A stretch of DNA of 64,000 nt from an uncultured Lachnospiraceae bacterium (lineage in GTDB: Bacteria > Bacillota > Clostridia > Lachnospirales > Lachnospiraceae), in assembly GCA_934309145.1 (NCBI GenBank), contig CAKRCW010000001.1:186001-250000 (forward strand), read 5' to 3'. The translations under genes were made by a program, and so were the position numbers. Shown in pieces: positions 62,565 through 64,000 of the stretch. The notes under the pieces are model-generated. The model did not search any database, was not told the origin of the DNA, and was given only the letters and a program-made list of their open reading frames with translations. Each line of letters opens with the position of its first letter. Within the stretch, counting starts at the first letter, position 1.

Positions 62565-63356
62565 TTATGCATGCATTTTATATTCAATTCGGAGCTTATC
62601 TGCTATTAATGCAATAAATTCCGAATTAGTAGGCTTACCCTTGCCTGCACTTACTGTATATCCAAACATCTCTTCTATAACTTCTATCTTACCTCTTCCC
62701 CATGCCACCTCTATGGCATGTCTTATTGCACGCTCTACGCTGCTAGAAGTTGTCTTGTACTTTTTGGCAATACTCGGATATAATAGCTTGGTGATAAAAT
62801 TAAGCATATTCATATCATTTATCGCCATTATGATTCCTTCTCTTATGTACTGATAGCCCTTGATGTGTGCCGGAATTCCTATCTCCCTTATGATCTCCGT
62901 AACATCATTCTCTATAGAGCTTATCTCGCAAAGCTCAGCAGATTTTCCCCCATCCGGACATGTATCAGTCTCCCATCCTGATAGACCGGCTACCTGCATG
63001 ATTCTTTTGCTTAAAATGTCAGGATTACACGGCTTCATAATATAATAATCTGCCCCCAGATTAAATGCCATGCTTATTATCCTTGGTGAACCTACTGTCG
63101 ACAGGAATATAATCTTAGTGTCACTAAGCTCCTCATTAGCCCTTATCTGTTCCACTACCTCAAGCCCATCTACATTAGTTATAAATACATCAATCAATAA
63201 AACATCTGGCTTGTATTTACAAACTAAATCATATACCTCGCTGCCGTCATCGGTCTCATATAAAATATCAAATTCCCCTCTTTGTGCCTGTAATTGCCTT
63301 GATAGCATTTCGTAGCCGGAATCAGCAATTACAACACGAACTTCCCGTTCTGTCAT
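62565..63356 (-). CDS. spo0A: Sporulation master regulator Spo0A
   Basis: The 263-residue protein has a receiver (acceptor Asp in LLIDVFITNVDG, Lys in YIMKPCNP) and the Spo0A effector domain with the recognition helix SSSVERAIRHAIEVAWGRG and the C-terminal PTNSEFIALIADKL. The first acidic pocket reads IADSG rather than the usual IADDN, leaving a single Asp. It controls entry into sporulation and stationary-phase genes. A consensus promoter and a 0A-box-like site lie upstream, behind a second Spo0A-like gene; spoIVB is not adjacent. Confidence 0.96.
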   Translation of the reverse strand: MTEREVRVVIADSGYEMLSRQLQAQRGEFDILYETDDGSEVYDLVCKYKPDVLLIDVFITNVDGLEVVEQIRANEELSDTKIIFLSTVGSPRIISMAFNLGADYYIMKPCNPDILSKRIMQVAGLSGWETDTCPDGGKSAELCEISSIENDVTEIIREIGIPAHIKGYQYIREGIIMAINDMNMLNFITKLLYPSIAKKYKTTSSSVERAIRHAIEVAWGRGKIEVIEEMFGYTVSAGKGKPTNSEFIALIADKLRIEYKMHA

Positions 63357-63409
63357 AATCTCTCTCCTTCTTGCTACATCTCCACATCAATCAATTCAAC
63401 CATATGGAG

Positions 63410-63438
63410 ATGATATAATTTTCAAATTTCATTGTCAA
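63410..63438 (-). promoter_or_regulatory. spo0A promoter
   Basis: TTGACA, 17 nt, TATCAT on the minus strand; near-consensus sigma-A type. Confidence 0.65.
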
Positions 63439-63477
63439 GCTAAAATATGTTAATTTTTTACATAAATATCATTTTTT

Positions 63478-63486
63478 CATCGACAA
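63478..63486 (-). promoter_or_regulatory. 0A-box-like site
   Basis: TTGTCGATG on the minus strand matches the 0A box core TGTCGAA in six of seven positions. It lies about 40 nt upstream of the spo0A -35 and could allow autoregulation or control by the paralogue. Confidence 0.4.
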
Positions 63487-63493
63487 TTTTTTC

Positions 63494-63991
63494 TTAGGCA
63501 CTCTTCATTTTTGCTTCTAATCTTATCTTATCAGCTATTAATGCTATAAATTCTGAATTAGTAGGCTTAGTCCTTCCGTTATTCATTGAATATCCAAATA
63601 ACTCATTTATGGTATCAGTCTTTCCTCTCCCCCATGCAACCTCAATAGCATGTCTTATTGCACGCTCAACTCTTGATGGTGTTGTATTGTATTCCTTAGC
63701 TATGGAAGGATACAGCTGCTTTGTAATAGAATCTAATATATCCATATCCATTACAGCCATCATTATTGAGCTTCTCAAATACTGATATCCCTTAATATGA
63801 GCCGGGACACCTATCTCATGTATAATATCTGTAACAACTACCTCAAGCTCATTTTCATCTGTCTTTTCCTTATCATCGGGCTTGTATATTCTTACATCCT
63901 TAGCCCTGCTCTTTGATGTTATACTCACCTCCTTAGAAAATTCTTCTTCGCTAAGCTTATCAGGAAGCATATTTACATATATATTATTCAT
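63494..63991 (-). CDS. Spo0A-like effector-domain protein without receiver
   Basis: The 165 residues comprise a ~55-residue N-terminal stretch unlike a receiver and a full Spo0A DNA-binding domain (PSRVERAIRHAIEVAWGRG, PTNSEFIALIADKI) nearly as conserved as in spo0A next door. AAGGG lies five nt before the ATG, so it appears complete. The frame stays open for only three codons to the window edge, so an N-terminal extension beyond the window is not excluded. If short, it would bind 0A boxes without phosphorylation control. Confidence 0.8.
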   Translation of the reverse strand: MNNIYVNMLPDKLSEEEFSKEVSITSKSRAKDVRIYKPDDKEKTDENELEVVVTDIIHEIGVPAHIKGYQYLRSSIMMAVMDMDILDSITKQLYPSIAKEYNTTPSRVERAIRHAIEVAWGRGKTDTINELFGYSMNNGRTKPTNSEFIALIADKIRLEAKMKSA

Positions 63992-64000
63992 TTTTCCCTT

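Overview
The window looks like a chromosomal segment from a low-GC, Gram-positive, spore-lineage Clostridium, most likely a Lachnospiraceae (Lachnospira / Eubacterium eligens / Roseburia-like). This rests on Spo0A, DUF4317 and DUF6465 proteins, LTA-synthase and dolichyl-type glycosyltransferase genes, a Clostridia-type single-chain PurL, Thr/Glu-rich lipoproteins, and several chemotaxis-type parts that suggest a motile cell. The genus is an inference; the family is better supported. Most genes lie on the minus strand.

Layout. 1-2665 (+): the end of an OmpR regulator, its histidine kinase and a membrane-anchored accessory protein. 2641-3169: a giant near-perfect palindrome between two convergent genes whose arms run into both coding ends. 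3145-6327 (-): a NagZ-like GH3 enzyme and TypA/BipA. 6487-9138 (-): a DUF285 repeat protein and two AIM24-family paralogues. 9290-15002 (-): PurL and two aspartoacylase-like proteins. 15081-18935: CheY, an unusual CheX-type phosphatase, and a divergent GGDEF-EAL protein. 19065-21398 (-): patatin, HD hydrolase, a 49-residue membrane peptide and PyrE. 21475-24032: a second two-component pair and a DUF6512 membrane protein. 24049-28232 (-): a pantothenate-to-CoA operon (candidate ketopantoate reductase, PanB, PanC, PanD, CoaBC), preceded by GuaB.

30002-34730 (-): a CheX-like protein, an LTA-synthase-like enzyme with two glycosyltransferases and DUF2304, then tRNA-Gly. 34830-43870 (-): DUF4317, a 1428-residue hybrid sensor kinase lacking its phospho-accepting His, M18 aminopeptidase, ArgD-type aminotransferase and CheV. 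43886-49096 (-): two lipoproteins, an NhaC antiporter and a third two-component pair. 49163-52797 (-): the ylxM-ffh-rpsP-khpA-rimM-trmD translation/secretion cluster. 52988-55141: a SpoIID-like/peptidoglycan-binding protein and a zinc-ribbon membrane protein. 55495-56460 (+): tRNA-Glu followed by an AT-rich accessory patch with a phage-type nuclease domain, stacked palindromes and a candidate structured RNA. 56433-61790: MtaB, an HPr-like protein without its His, then a charged membrane protein, HisH, HisF and a GNAT. 61927-64000 (-): an Arg/Asp/Gly-rich disordered protein, Spo0A and a receiver-less Spo0A-like paralogue.

The most unusual items are the 529-nt palindrome, the structured element at 56246-56340, the His-to-Asn hybrid kinase, the Spo0A effector-only paralogue, and the aspartoacylase-like pair with damaged metal sites. 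No CRISPR array, transposase or complete mobile element was seen.
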